Below are positions 32,360 through 43,899 of a stretch of DNA of 64,000 nucleotides, in pieces. Source of the stretch: Gentiana macrophylla. Its lineage: Eukaryota > Streptophyta > Magnoliopsida > Gentianales > Gentianaceae. A program made the position numbers and the translations under genes. Position 1 is the stretch's first letter, and the number at the start of each line of letters is the position of its first letter. The stretch lies in contig CM047808.1 in assembly GCA_026214975.1 (NCBI GenBank), positions 60,414,583-60,478,582 on the forward strand. The letters run 5' to 3'. The notes under the pieces were generated by a model, which did no database searches, was not told where the DNA came from, and was given only the letters and a program-made list of their open reading frames with translations.

Positions 32360-35300
32360 ATGAACCCAAATAGTAAACAGAGGCATGTTTCTTTCATTGC
32401 TCCTGGTCAGCTGGCAAAAGATCGTGTGTGTGGAAAAAAAATATCGAATGTTGGACATGGAAGTAGAAGGATACAAGTTGTAGCTCAAAAGACGACTCAC
32501 CTGTGTTATCATGGAAGAACAAGTAAATTACTAATTTTATATATGTACATTCTGAAATGTATTATAAATTGATAAATTTGTAACTAGTGTGTGTTTTTCT
32601 TCCTACAGGTGGATATCCGGCCCACAAACTATTTGTTCATTATGGTGAAGATAAATGGGAAGAACGAAATGTAACGGAAGAAAGTTCTTTCTTGGATGTC
32701 TTGAGCATATGTAACCGGTTCATCGACATTTATTCTTTTGGTATCAAAGTTACGGATGCAGATGGCAAGACTTTGACAAACGACAAAGAGTTCCTTAGTT
32801 TCCTGAAAGAACATGAAGATGATGAGAACCTATCACTATATTTATATAAGGATCCAATCATGCAACGATTGCACTTCAAATTGCCTCAAGACAATCCGTC
32901 ATTAGGTAAACTTTAGTTAGAGTTCTTTCAATTTATTTAGTTTTTTGAATAAGCTAAATTATTTTATGGTGTATCGTTGCAGTTTCTGTCTCAAGAGATT
33001 CACCAGTGAGAGATGTGATGGAAGATGATGGTAACAATAAAGAAAAAAAGTTAAATTTGATTTTGTTATTGGAAAAAAATTAATACTACTTTATTTCATG
33101 TTGTACCATTGCAGTTTCAGTCCCAAGAGCTTCACCGATGACATCGAGAGATGTGATGGAAGACGATGGTTATAGTGATGAAACAAGTTATGACACTACA
33201 ATAAAGAATGCTAAAGGTAATTACAATATTGTTAACATATAATGCATTTTAAATCATCTGTTGTGTTTTAGCTAAAATATAACATACACTTATATAATAT
33301 TCTATTTAATGATCAGTTTCAGCCACTAAAATGATGAGAAAAGGTAGAGGAGTCAACAAGAACCCGAAAATCGCTGCTCTAAAAAAAAGGTGAAAAACTT
33401 GCGATTGAATTTTATAATAATCGTGGAGTAGGACCGAATCATAGTTACTGGTCCAGACACTTGGGAAAAATTGTGCGGAACAAGCATATGTGTCCTGTAA
33501 GAGTGTGTATTCTTGGAAGGAGATGACTGAAGATAACAAGGAACACATGTGGGCTGCAGTGAAGGTATGTGAAATAAGTTCTCTGTTTTTTGGTAATGTT
33601 TTAAGGTGGTAAGTGTGTTTGAGTTTAATGATAGTTTGTTCAAATAATGGACATCAAAAAGCTCTTGGCACATCTAATTCTTAATTTTATGATATTTTAT
33701 AGGAATCGTTTTCCAATCCACATATGGAATTATACCGTGAACATACTTTGGATCATATGGATACTTTATGGACAGCATGGAGGTCATCATTGAATAAAAA
33801 ATACGTGAAGACTTGCAAAACAAAAGCACTTGTGTTGAAAAATGTTCCTCCAGGGATGAATAATAAAGATTGGGAGTGGCTTGCCACAAATAAGTTCCTA
33901 ATTGATAAGTTTCAGGTAAGAATAAAAATATTTATGTTCCATTAATGTTAAGTTGTAAGTGAACGATTTTGACTGTGATGTCTCTTTATGGGAAATGTAG
34001 AAAGTCAGTACCCGAAATTCGGATAATCGGGTCAAGGGAGTGATGCCTCATCGAAGCGGTAGCCAGCCGCATAGACATATCATCTATGACATGGTAAAAA
34101 TACAATTAGTCTTATTGCTTTAGATTTGTTATGTTTTCAGTTGGATATATGTTTAATGTTTAGTTGCCGTTTTTGAATCATCTAGGGAGGTAAGGTAGAT
34201 ACCCCACCCGATATTGCTAAAATCTTCGAGGCGACTAGACAAAAAAAGGGAAAGTTTTCGGTCCCAAGCGAGCAAGAAAAATACGTAAGTATTAGTACTT
34301 AACACTTTTGCATAAATTTTTTATTTATCAATTTTTATTAGACAAATGAAACTTGAGTTTTGTAGGATGAGATTGTCAAGACTATTCAAGCCAATGAATC
34401 ACTCTCACCTATTGTTGGGGAGATTTTGCATCATTAAAACAAAAAAAAATTTATAAAACCTATACTACCATGCAAAACTACCTCCTAACCGGCCGAATAC
34501 CGGGTAGTTGCTAGTAAAGTTGGATAAGTACGGGTATCGATCCTCAGGGAAAAGGGATGTTGAATCTAATCTAATTAATCTCCTAAATTGTTACTTAGGA
34601 AAACGAATAAACGAAAGAACAAATAAAATAAACGAAAGAGCAATTAAAATAAATCTAACCTACGAAATAAAATAACACAACCTAAACTAAACTAAAGATA
34701 CATGGGATCAAGCGATTGCACAAACCAAGTGATTTCAATCTAGTTCATCTCATGATTTTAATTCAAATTGTGGTTTCACCTTTACACGAGACACAAATTC
34801 CTAATTCCTTAGCGAATCTATTTCTCAAGCTATGAATCCCTAATCTCTTAGTGAATTCAATTATCGATCTCTCCTCTTCCGAATGTTGAGACCAATATTC
34901 CATACAAAACGAAGGTGTAGATTCAGGTTAACTCTCGTATTTTAGAATCTAACAACCTAGATAATTAACCAATTAACTTGTCATCATTAATGATTAAAAA
35001 TCCTATCTTTCTATGGTGATCTAGTTTACGCAACTTTCGTATGTTGTAACTATCAATAGAGAACGAATTTTCCAATCTATTCTCATGTCATCATAAGCAC
35101 AAAGAAAGATACAAAATAAATCAACAATTATGAAGAAAAACTAGAATTGAATTAATCAAAAGAACTCACATAGTTTTGAGCAAAGTGGATCATCACCATG
35201 AGCGGAAAAGAAAAGAAACATCTAAGCTACTCCGAATCTAACCTCGGTTCACCCGAGCACAAGGCTCGGGTGACCGGCCTTGAGACCTCAACTTGCGGCC

Positions 35301-36159
35301 GCCGCTCTCAAGAAAAGTGTATGTCGAATAATGTGTCTAATTAGGGTTAGGAGCGGCCGTTTAAATAGATGCATAAGTCGGTTTCTAAGTCGGTTCCGCC
35401 CGGACGCTCGTTTGGGAATGGACTCAAACTTCTAAAATTCATATCTTGAGTTGTAGACCTCCAAAAATTATGATCCGAATGTCATAAAAAAGCTCTCCGA
35501 AAACTCTACAACTTTCATTAAGGACTCTTCTTGAAAAAATGCCTTTTTGACTAGCCCGTCGTATTATTACGAGTCGTTTTCGGGATTTTCCCAAGCTTTA
35601 TTTCATCTTCATCCTCTTGTATCTCTTTCTTTCCACTTTAATCTTCAATCAAACATCATTTAGACCTCTTCCATTCCACATTTGTGCACCTAAAAGATGA
35701 CAAAACCGAGCAAAACGTAAAACCATACAAAATAGATAATAAAACCACGATATTTACTCGATTTTGCATTTTAACTATTCAAAACGTCATTTGCTCAATT
35801 AATCGATTATAAGCTCGAATTCTACGAAAAACATCCATATATGGGGAATATTGATATAAAATATATCCTTATAAAACACTACAAATTGACCCTTAACACC
35901 TATTGAGGTGGTTGAAACTTGCTTTGGACCACAAAACCATAGCTTTGTCTTTGGTTTTGGTGGTGGGATAAAAAGGAAACATTTTGGTGATCCTGAAGCT
36001 ACTCAAGTAAAAGTTCTTAAGGCTAAGCTCCAAGATATGGAAGAAGAAAATAATGATCTTAGGAGACGTGTTGATAAGATTGAAAGTTTATTGGCTCGAA
36101 TGGCTAGTGAAAACTTACCAACTCTAGATGAACTTCCAAGGTGTGACGATGAACAATAG
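32360..36159 (+). pseudogene. CACTA tnpA-like gene, Transposase_24 (Ptta/En/Spm) family, ten exons
   Basis: Likely exons, all with GT-AG ends: 32360-32522, 32609-32905, 32983-33030, 33115-33216, 33317-33564, 33703-33915, 34001-34093, 34186-34284, and 34366-34412 joined to 35904-36159 once a solo LTR is discounted. About 521 residues. Blocks KTKALVLKNVPPGMNNKDWE, KVSTRNSDNRVKGVMPHRSG and DTPPDIAKIFEATRQKKGKF match the plant Ptta/En/Spm transposase-accessory domain. The C-terminus is a coiled coil (LQDMEEENNDLRRRVDKIES). Exon 5 has two compensating frame changes, one at an A8 run (33381-33388) and one near 33500. With the LTR in the last exon this makes the copy a pseudogene. Family role: binds subterminal repeats with TnpD. 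Confidence 0.8.
34413..35898 (-). mobile_element. Athila-type solo LTR in the last tnpA-like coding exon, TSD CCTAT
   Basis: It starts TGTTGGGGAG, ends CCCTTAACA, 1,486 bp, flanked by CCTAT at 34408-34412 and 35899-35903. Its right end (TTTGCTCAATTAATCGATT, then CCATATATGG and the CCCTTAACA end) resembles the array LTRs, so it belongs to a related family in minus orientation. Removing it with one CCTAT restores the exon frame (SLSPI to EVVETCFG). There is no PBS, PPT or internal region. Confidence 0.93.
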
Positions 36160-37500
36160 TTCTTGATAAGGTATGTAGTATTTACTACCCTTTAATCTGC
36201 TCATGATATTCAATTAATGAAAAGAGGCCTATTAGAATGTTTTCATGTTTGTCTTATGATTTTACAACATAGTTTCAGTTAATATAATCTGTGTGACAGG
36301 GGGAAAAAACAAGACCTACATAACTAATCCCAATTTAAACACACTACATCTACATTCTGTGCCATTAATCTTGTCGACAATTCAAAATATGCAACATTTG
36401 TATTTTTCCCCTGCATATTCATCAACCTTTTCTGAATCTTTGAGTAACCCTCTCTTGCGTATGACAGGTTACTAGTACTAGGACCTAACTAGTAGGTGTG
36501 GATGTAGGGGATAATGAATAATGGGAAGTTTTTGTGCATTGAAATGTGTATGTCTCTATATCCTTTCACGAGCCCATGTCGGGGTCTATTAATTCATTTG
36601 TTTATATTAAGCATTGTGGTTATCATTGTGTAGTAAATTCTTGTTTTACTGCATGGAAATGAGAGTGGAGGGGAACCTATGTGTAACAATGAAATTTTTC
36701 ATCATATAGGGTTGCGTAATATAAAGTAGGGTTGCGTAAGCCTAGATGAATTCAGCCTTCGTGACACCTTGATAGACGATACTTCCATGCTCCATACTGT
36801 CCAATTTGTATGGATGAGGCTCTACTTTTAGGCACATAAATTACTTTTTCTGTCAGCTCAACTAAATGTTTTTTCTTTGTGTCATGTATTGGATAAATAA
36901 CAATTTTTTTTCGTTTTACCTAGAGTTGGTTAGTCTATGTGTAATTGATAAAAAATGAAGCTTAACATGCTTCTTTGGCCTGCTGTTACAGATAGTGAAC
37001 ATGAAGCTAGTCTTCATTGAACTTCTCCAAACTTATGAATCATTGTTAGATTGTTAAAACTTTGCCTTATATTTCCTTTTTGTTGTCATGCATATGTATG
37101 CAGGCTTTTGAAAGGTTTTGATGCTTTTGGAAGATATGTGTAAGGATTTCTACTTATCATATCCTAAGATGGTGTAATTTTGCTGTTCAAGTAGCTTGTT
37201 GTGTAGAAATTATCAAAATAATCATTGAAGATGCTTGATGTTTTGGTGACCGACATTTATGGTTTTTAGAATTTTGTATTTTGGGGATGTGATATTTAGA
37301 AAATCCTATCATTATGCATATATATATGTCACTAACTTATCTTTTTAAATCTCATGAAACAACTCTAGCTACCATTATGTATATTTTGGTTATCTGAATG
37401 CATATTGTGGCAACTATGTATATTTTGCATGGACTCCAGCATAGTGATATATTTAAATGTGTTGATTAATATTTTAATATTTGTTCATAATGACCATATA
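36160..37500 (+). other. CACTA 3' non-coding region
   Basis: Downstream of the tnpA-like stop codon. No protein-like ORF and no recognised repeat. Confidence 0.5.
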
Positions 37501-37965
37501 GGTATCTATAGAAAGCAGGATTTAATGAGGGTGAGATTGTAAAATAACAATAAATTTTATCGTCATTAAAGTAGTTTTGTGACGGTAAACCCGGTCATTA
37601 CATTAGTTTTCTTCATAATGCCCATAGCTAATTAATGAGTGGGATTTCACTTATTAATGACGGTAATATCCGTCATTAACGGGAAGAAACTAATATTCAA
37701 CTTTAGTTCTAATGAGAGGCAAATCATATAATTATGAGGAAATTACTCGTCAATAAAATTATTTTTAATGAGAGTCTAATCACGTCATTAAATCCTTGAT
37801 ATTTTTAATGACGAGGCGGGTTTCTCGTCATTGAATGCATTAACTAGAAGGGCAACTATGAGGGGGGAATGAGAGGGATTTCTCGTCATTACAAACCTTT
37901 AGTGACGAGAAACTGACATATAATGACGGGAATTCCCGTCATTAAAGCCTGTTTTTATTGTAGTG
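37501..37965 (+). repeat. CACTA right subterminal repeats and TIR
   Basis: Dense TAATGACG/CGTCATTA motifs in both orientations (for example 37561, 37657, 37671, 37806, 37827, 37884, 37921, 37936), many arranged as inverted pairs such as TAATGACGGGAATTCCCGTC. This is the expected binding array for the TnpA-type protein. It ends TTTTTATTGTAGTG. Confidence 0.85.
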
Positions 37966-37968
37966 ATA

Positions 37969-38364
37969 CTTAGGCATTTCAACCAAGACCTCTGACAATG
38001 GAAGATTTACCTGAGTATTTTTCAAGAGATTCAGCACATTTTCATACTTCTTATCTTCACTCAAAGGGATGTTGCTCTTTCTTGGTGGAAATGGAAGCAT
38101 TTTCAAGTCACTCTCAGAAAAGACTTTCTTTGAGGATGAACTGATAGCTTTGTCTTCCAAATCCTTCCACCTTACTACCTTCTCATTCTTCTTACTCGTC
38201 GAGGATCACCTCACAACTCTCACTTGTTTCTTCATTCCTCGAGGTTCACCCACCGAGGACTTTCAACTCTTTCACCTCACGGGGATCGACCACACGAGTA
38301 TTCTCTTTCGGCCAAGGGAGTGTATGTGTCTCGCTTCCCTCCGCCTTATCAATGGCGGGAGGGG
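37969..38364 (-). pseudogene. AthB gag-protease linker, second side of the CACTA insertion
   Basis: MEDKAISSSSKKVFSESDLK leads to QVNLPLSEVLVEMPKY, broken at the CACTA end. The continuation is at 28675 and below. The VADPLR-type repeats seen in AthA (19000-19130) are present but damaged at CAG/CTG sites (38196-38300). Confidence 0.85.
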
Positions 38365-39921
38365 CTAATGTTTCCGGGTGGGAAGGCCCACTAACTTGAG
38401 TACCTTCTTAGATTCATTGCACCGGCCTCCTCTCTGCCGTATGGAATTGATGGCACGAGGTCGATTACATTGGCCATTGTTCAAGTCGGTTTGAGCAACT
38501 TGACCGCCCTTTGGATTTTTCTCCGTGAAATTGGGCAGTTGCCATGGGGGTCTAGAAGCTAACTGTTCAGCCAGTTGCCCGATTTGCCTCTCAAGGTTCT
38601 TATTCGTAGTCATCAGGAGTTGGATACTTTTATTTTGCTCCTCCAATTTAGCTTCAAGATTGTTAGTTTGGGAGGGCCTTGAGAGTTTTGGAAATCTTGA
38701 GCATAGAAATTTGGTTGGGCGACTTTGGAATTGAGAATTTGGATTGGAAGGCCAATTACGATTGAATCTTTGAGTAGGATTGGAAAAATTTGAGTTTTGG
38801 TTCTGATTAAAACCAGGGTTTCTATTGAAATTTTGATTCGAATTAGGATTGAAACCGGAAGATTGATTAAACCCGTGGTTTTGGAAATTATTCTGGCCAG
38901 AAACATGATTAGACCTTTGGTTGTTCTGGCCATAGAATGCATTCACTTCAGCATTCTGTCCGTTCATAGGACAGAATCGAGAAGTGAGCCCCATATTGTC
39001 ACATTTTGACATGTGACTGATTATCTTGTCCCATAATCATGAACATAATTCACTTGATAAGGTGCGAGGGGATTAAATTGACACCGGCCATTCATATGGC
39101 GGTCGGCGACAAAGATTTTAAGCGATGCAACACGAGGTTACGTGGAAAAGAAAAGTTTGATTTATCGGATTAGAAACTTGAGATCTTTGCCATCCAGCCT
39201 GCGGCATGGCGATCAAACTTTGCATGTTTACCTCCTCTACCTTAGGAGGAGGAGGTGCTTGAATTGCTTGATAAGAGGGGCATAGTTGTACTTTGCAATG
39301 TCCTCAAATAGTGCCCATCCTCATCAGCGTTTTCTTGAAACGCCCCACGGATGAACTATTGACCATGCCTTTTGTAAGCTCGGTCAATCCACTAAAAAAG
39401 TGTTGACTTGCCTTTCCAGGTGGCAAGCCATGGTGAGGACACTTTCTAAGCGAGAGACTTGAATCTTTTCCAACACTCGAAAAAGGATTCATTCTCTTTC
39501 TGATAGAAAGTGAATATCTCGTTCAAACATTGGGCAGTTTTGGAGGGTGGGAAATATTGACTCAAGAACTCCTTTTCGAGTTCTGCCCAAGTATTTATAG
39601 ATTCAGCTGGGAGAGAGCTATACCACTCCTTAGATTCTCCCTTCAATGAAAATGGAAAGAGTTTATGTTTAATGGCGTCCTCACTAACTCCTTGGATGCG
39701 TGTGGTGCCGCATATCTCCAAGAATGTATGCAAGTGAGTGTGCAGATTTTCGGACTGAAACTCGTGGAAAATTGATGCATCTTTGCATCATCCCGAATGA
39801 GGCCAGGCTTTAGCTCGAAGGTCCGAGCATTAATGGCGGTAGGATGATAGCCGGGTTGGTCGCAGGATCGCGCCAGGCATGGCGTAGTCTCGCCAACGCT
39901 GCGTCTATCATTAGCGACCAT
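38365..39921 (-). pseudogene. AthB gag (broken)
   Basis: The segment 38365-39012 holds SKCDNMGLTSRFCPMNGQ (Cys/His knuckle remnant), the Asn/Phe-rich tract, a coiled coil (LEAKLEEQNKSIQLLMTTNK) and IGQLAEQLASRPPW. The segment 39446-39733 is a good gag core (GVSEDAIKHKLFPFSLKGES, EKEFLSQYFPPSKTAQCLNE, ECWKRFKSLA). The N-terminus MVANDRRSVGE starts at 39921; the frame is also open upstream to 40104. Confidence 0.85.
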
Positions 39922-40463
39922 TATTACAAAATCATGATTTCCTCGGCTAATCGATCCTCGAGATCTTGCTCGCTCTGTCATGCGCGAAAAGCGAGCGGAA
40001 AATCCGCTGTTTGGCGGACTACGGTTCGCTCGGGTCGAGGTGTATAATAACGGTCCGCCGACTCGAGTTTGCATAAACCAAAACCAAAAACAAGATGTCC
40101 GCACGAATTTCTTACAAAGGCTACACTAAACTCTAAAGTAAAAAAAAGTAAATAAAAGCGAAAAAGAGACTATAATACGAGCGAGCAGAGAGAGAAAAAA
40201 AAAAATTATATATATATATATATATATATATTTTATAACACTCGGTCGACCGAGAGATCAGGTTCGGTCGACCGAACTAATTAATTTTTTTTTAAAAAGA
40301 TATATATTACCAAGGTGTGAATTATACCACACCCGGGTGTGATCCCTACGTCAAATACGACCCTAGTTTTTTTTTTATATTTTTTTATTTAACGTAAACA
40401 ACAAACTAAGGGCACTAACCTACGAAAAACTAATAACAAAAAAAACTAGACAACCGTACCGAT
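39922..40463 (-). other. AthB 5' leader
   Basis: Untranslated. It contains (TA)n 40207-40231 and the palindrome pair. No gene was seen. Confidence 0.6.
40241..40276. promoter_or_regulatory. Paired palindromes in AthB leader
   Basis: CTCGGTCGACCGAG (40241-40254) and TTCGGTCGACCGAA (40263-40276), identical to AthA in sequence and spacing. Confidence 0.8.
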
Positions 40464-40481
40464 TCCCCGGCAACGGCGCCA
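40464..40481 (-). promoter_or_regulatory. AthB primer binding site, tRNA-Asp
   Basis: The plus strand is TCCCCGGCAACGGCGCCA, exact. Confidence 0.95.
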
Positions 40482-40487
40482 AAAACT

Positions 40488-41842
40488 TGTCTCGGGTTTT
40501 ATCAACGGAAAACAACAAGTAATAAATTATAAATCCGGTTTACCCCAAGTGCAGGGATCGTAGTATAGTAGCTACAACCGGAGTCGATCTTAGGGAATCG
40601 AGATTGGTCTAGTTCTTAATTTTTCTAAAGGTTGTCACGAAAAACACAAAACTAAACTAAAACGAATACAATAAAGCCCGAATGAGAGGGTTGTCAATCC
40701 AAAGCCAGGAAATATAGTTGCGGACCTAAACTAACTAAATAAATCTATTCTATAACTAAAAAGAAAATAAACTTCTAAGATAACAACGAAGAACAAGGCA
40801 CAAAGATAATTTCAATTAATTTCAACGAAGAAAAAGCATTGATCCACCTATCCCGCAACCCTCAATTTCTACTCTAGATCGTTTAGTGAAGATTTAATAA
40901 AGACGTGGTTCACCTATCAAAGGTATAAATTCCTACTCTCGTAGATAATTCGTCTATTAATCTATCATCTCTCGATCTTAAAGATTAACACTTCCATAAC
41001 CAAGGTGTAAGATTTCTCAATCTAGCAACCTAGAAATTAACCTAACAACTCTCGTTATTTTTAGGTTAAAAATCCAACCTTTACTATGGTGATCTAGGAT
41101 TTAATAACGATTCTCATCACACATTAAACATCAAACAGCAATACATTTATCAATGAAATTGCATAAGAACAATAAAACATAATAAAGATACAATCTTTAA
41201 TTAAACTCACAAACAATCCAAGAGTTGAAATCAAAACGTTGCTGAGACGGTTTCACACGCTTGTTCCAGAAGTGCCTAGCCTCTACTCATATCCGTACGA
41301 ACGAAAAAAAAAAAAAAATATGTTGCTCGGTCGACCGAAGGTGTGCACTCGGTCGACCGAGTGCTTCTCCTTTTTTTTTTTTTGATTTTCTGTCTCGGCT
41401 CTGCCTTCCCGATGATTTTTAAATGTTCTATCTCTTTTCTTTGGATGCCGTCCTTTATAACCTTCTTGAGCTAGGGTAACAATTATCCCTTTTTTTTCTT
41501 TTCTTAAAATAATAAAACCCTAATAAAAATATGATAATTCCAATTTTGCCCTTCTAGATACATCTTCAATTAAAATGCAGCTCGAAACCCTTCAGCTCGT
41601 TGACTTGTCCATGATATGCTCGTTGTACCTACAATAATAAAAACGTGCAAAGTGTAACATCACATATATAAAGATATTTACCAATAAAATCACATAATTA
41701 ACCCGAATTTGCACTTAAATACTTTTAAAACTCATTTGCTCAATAAATCAATTAAACGCTTAATTTCTATGCGAATTATACGAATATGGAAGAATTGCTA
41801 CAAAATATAACGATATAAATCACATAAAATCACCCTTTAACA
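40488..41842 (-). repeat. LTR3, shared by AthB (5' LTR) and AthC (3' LTR)
   Basis: TGTCTCGG to CCTTTAACA, 1,355 bp. PBS of AthB is on the left and PPT of AthC on the right. It keeps two perfect palindromes, CTCGGTCGACCGA (41326-41338) and ACTCGGTCGACCGAGT (41347-41362). TATA region at 41451-41460. Confidence 0.95.
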
Positions 41843-41855
41843 ACTCCCCACACAC
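41843..41855 (-). promoter_or_regulatory. Polypurine tract of AthC
   Basis: The minus strand reads a TGTGTGGGGAGT purine-rich tract next to the LTR start TGTTAAAGGG. Confidence 0.8.
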
Positions 41856-42860
41856 TAGCTTTTGCTCGTCCGAGCAAAACAAAACAAGATAAAGGCTCGG
41901 GAAAAATATAGACACTTCAAAGACATACAACGCATAGTCAATAAATTAGAAGTTCACCCACGTGTGTGTGTGCATAGCCATAGTAAACTTCCACTAAGTC
42001 CAAACTTGAAAATTTCAAAGCAAACTAGCTAATACCCCTTCAAACTAGAGATAAATGATACTCATAAGATGATGTATACTACAAAACGTGACATATCCCG
42101 AAAAAGATGATAGAATACATTTAGGACCTTTCGACATACTCGGAGGATAATCCTACAACATTTCTCATGCGGTTTATACTGGGGATAAGGTATCACGATA
42201 ACTAAGTCTTTTATTCATACCACTTCTTATTGCAAGTTGATTTAACTATTTTCACATTTAAACGCACATCGAATGAGCCATTGCCTGTCATAGCGAGAAT
42301 AGGACATTCGGGATATGCCTACCTTACTCAAATCATAAGGCGACTTCTTCATCGATCATCGTGAGCTTTTGGTCATCATAGTGGTATATGACATTCGAGA
42401 TATGCCTTACCGCACTCAAATCATCGACCAGCTTCCGAAACACCCAATTTCAACTTTTTTTTTAAACAACTTATTCAAAGCACAGTAGTTACGTTTCACT
42501 TATCACATTCAAACCTCAGATATTCACAGTATGTCATACTTTGGATCTAAACACAAACTATTATAATTCTCACGATACGTACATTAGCACTAAGCACACG
42601 ATACTTATAAGATAATCAAAAATCACTAATCCAAATGGGTATAGCTTTATATTTTAGCTCATCGTTCAATATGGCTCGTGAAATGTATGTCGGGTGAAAC
42701 AACTAACTTACTAAACATACGATATACAGCATCCATGAATATTAAAACCGAACAAAAATGTGCATTTGCTCACTCGGGACAAAACAAAAATTTTAAAAAA
42801 ATTTAGCTCATTTCAGCACAGAAAAATAATATAAGCAAATGATAGATACACATAACCATT
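41856..42860 (-). other. Non-coding 1-kb stretch between PPT-like modules of AthC
   Basis: Homologous to 12680-13676. No ORF of note. Confidence 0.5.
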
Positions 42861-42896
42861 CCCCTCCCCCACACTTAAACGACAACATGTCCTCAG
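42861..42896 (-). promoter_or_regulatory. Internal PPT-like module of AthC
   Basis: The minus strand reads CTGAGGACATGTTGTCGTTT then AAGTGTGGGGGAGGGG. Confidence 0.55.
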
Positions 42897-42968
42897 GTTG
42901 TGCAGAACTAAAGAAAAGATAAAGTACTTAGCTGATTGTAGTTCGAAGGTGGCAATTCTGAAGGTGGT

Positions 42969-43196
42969 CTAGATCCAAATATGGAAATGCTTGAAGAAAT
43001 CAGTAGACTGTGGACCATCCACCGGAAAACTGATATCATCTAAAAGCTCACAATCGCTATCGAAAATATCCTGCACACTTGAACAAACATGGCAACATCT
43101 CGGGGAACATAGGGGAATATAATACGTCGTGCAAAAGTAACGATAGAGGATACTACAAAGTAGCAGGGCTAGGTGCAACAAAATGACACCAGACAC
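42969..43196 (-). CDS. Small Cys-rich hydrophobic ORF of AthC
   Basis: 75 codons, the same length as in AthA: MSGVILLHLALLLCSILYRY, Cys cluster CSPRCCHVCSS, end PQSTDFFKHFHIWI. Differences from AthA are mainly substitutions. Family unknown. Translation is not shown. Confidence 0.35.
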   Translation of the reverse strand: MSGVILLHLALLLCSILYRYFCTTYYIPLCSPRCCHVCSSVQDIFDSDCELLDDISFPVDGPQSTDFFKHFHIWI

Positions 43197-43402
43197 ATAA
43201 ACATAATGCTACAAAATGATATGCAAATTCACTAATAATGCAAAGAATACTGGGATACACAAAGAAAATAGAAACACAAAACACTAGCCCAAGCTAATCT
43301 TCATAAATGTCGCCCCAATCTACAATTAGGCGACGAAGCAAATCGATTGCAGGAGGGATGTCATATTCATCTTGCAAGTTCCAATCTTCTCCCGCAACAT
43401 CT

Positions 43403-43725
43403 ACTCCTTTAAAATGTTCATCACGGAGTACCAGCAACAAATCAGTAAGCATCGGGTCATTTTAAATCGTATACGGCCGTCCTAACGCACGTTGAAGGTC
43501 CTCAGTACTAAACTCTCCACCACCCCACGGTGTGAGGGGTACGATGACAACATGAGTAATGGTCTAACGCCGTGATGATATGGTAATCAACGTCAAGGAT
43601 AAGCGTTCCTCCAGGTCCATCGCTCTGAGAGTTATATGGCGGATTCTATGAATGAATGGGATCTCACGCGGGGAACTCCGTAATCCATTTCAAAACAAAG
43701 CCGAATCAAGCAGATTCATACATCA
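43403..43725 (-). pseudogene. Accessory ORF after pol in AthC (broken)
   Basis: Homologous to the AthB frame at 24205-24522 but with indels near 43440, 43520 and 43620, and no long frame remains. Confidence 0.45.
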
Positions 43726-43788
43726 CTCTTATTAGACTTAAAACTAAAACACATAAACCAAAGACAAAAGAGTAATTGAAAAAAATGA

Positions 43789-43791
<3 letters not shown>

Positions 43792-43853
<62 letters not shown>
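43792..43853. repeat. (TA)n microsatellite in AthC, about 31 units
   Basis: Same site as in AthA and AthB, just after pol. Confidence 0.95.
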
Positions 43854-43855
<2 letters not shown>

Positions 43856-43899
43856 AGGATGCCCTAGTGGCGGCGTGTTGTTAATGTCGTTAGCTCGAC

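Larger units (their letters stand above)
28676..37965 (+). mobile_element. CACTA (En/Spm) transposon inserted in AthB, TSD ATA
   Basis: It starts CACTACAAGAAAAACGGG. The reverse complement of the right end is CACTACAATAAAAACAGG, with further similarity inward. It is flanked by ATA (28673-28675 and 37966-37968). Removing the element and one ATA restores the sequence found uninterrupted in AthA near 18760. It contains a spliced tnpA-like gene, an LRR-receptor fragment and a solo LTR. No TnpD/Tnp2-type transposase was seen, so it is probably non-autonomous. Confidence 0.97.
21307..41842 (-). mobile_element. AthB: Athila-like element, unit 2 of the array, split by CACTA
   Basis: LTR2, PPT at 22652, internal sequence, PBS at 40464, LTR3. 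The internal region is 8,543 bp once the 9,290-bp CACTA element and its 3-bp duplication are subtracted, in line with AthA and AthC. Coding is heavily frameshifted. Confidence 0.9.

Noticed and set aside
33381..33500. An extra intron in the tnpA-like gene to explain the frame change
   Set aside because: The coding sequence continues directly past the A8 run in another frame and returns near 33500, so compensating indels fit better than splicing.
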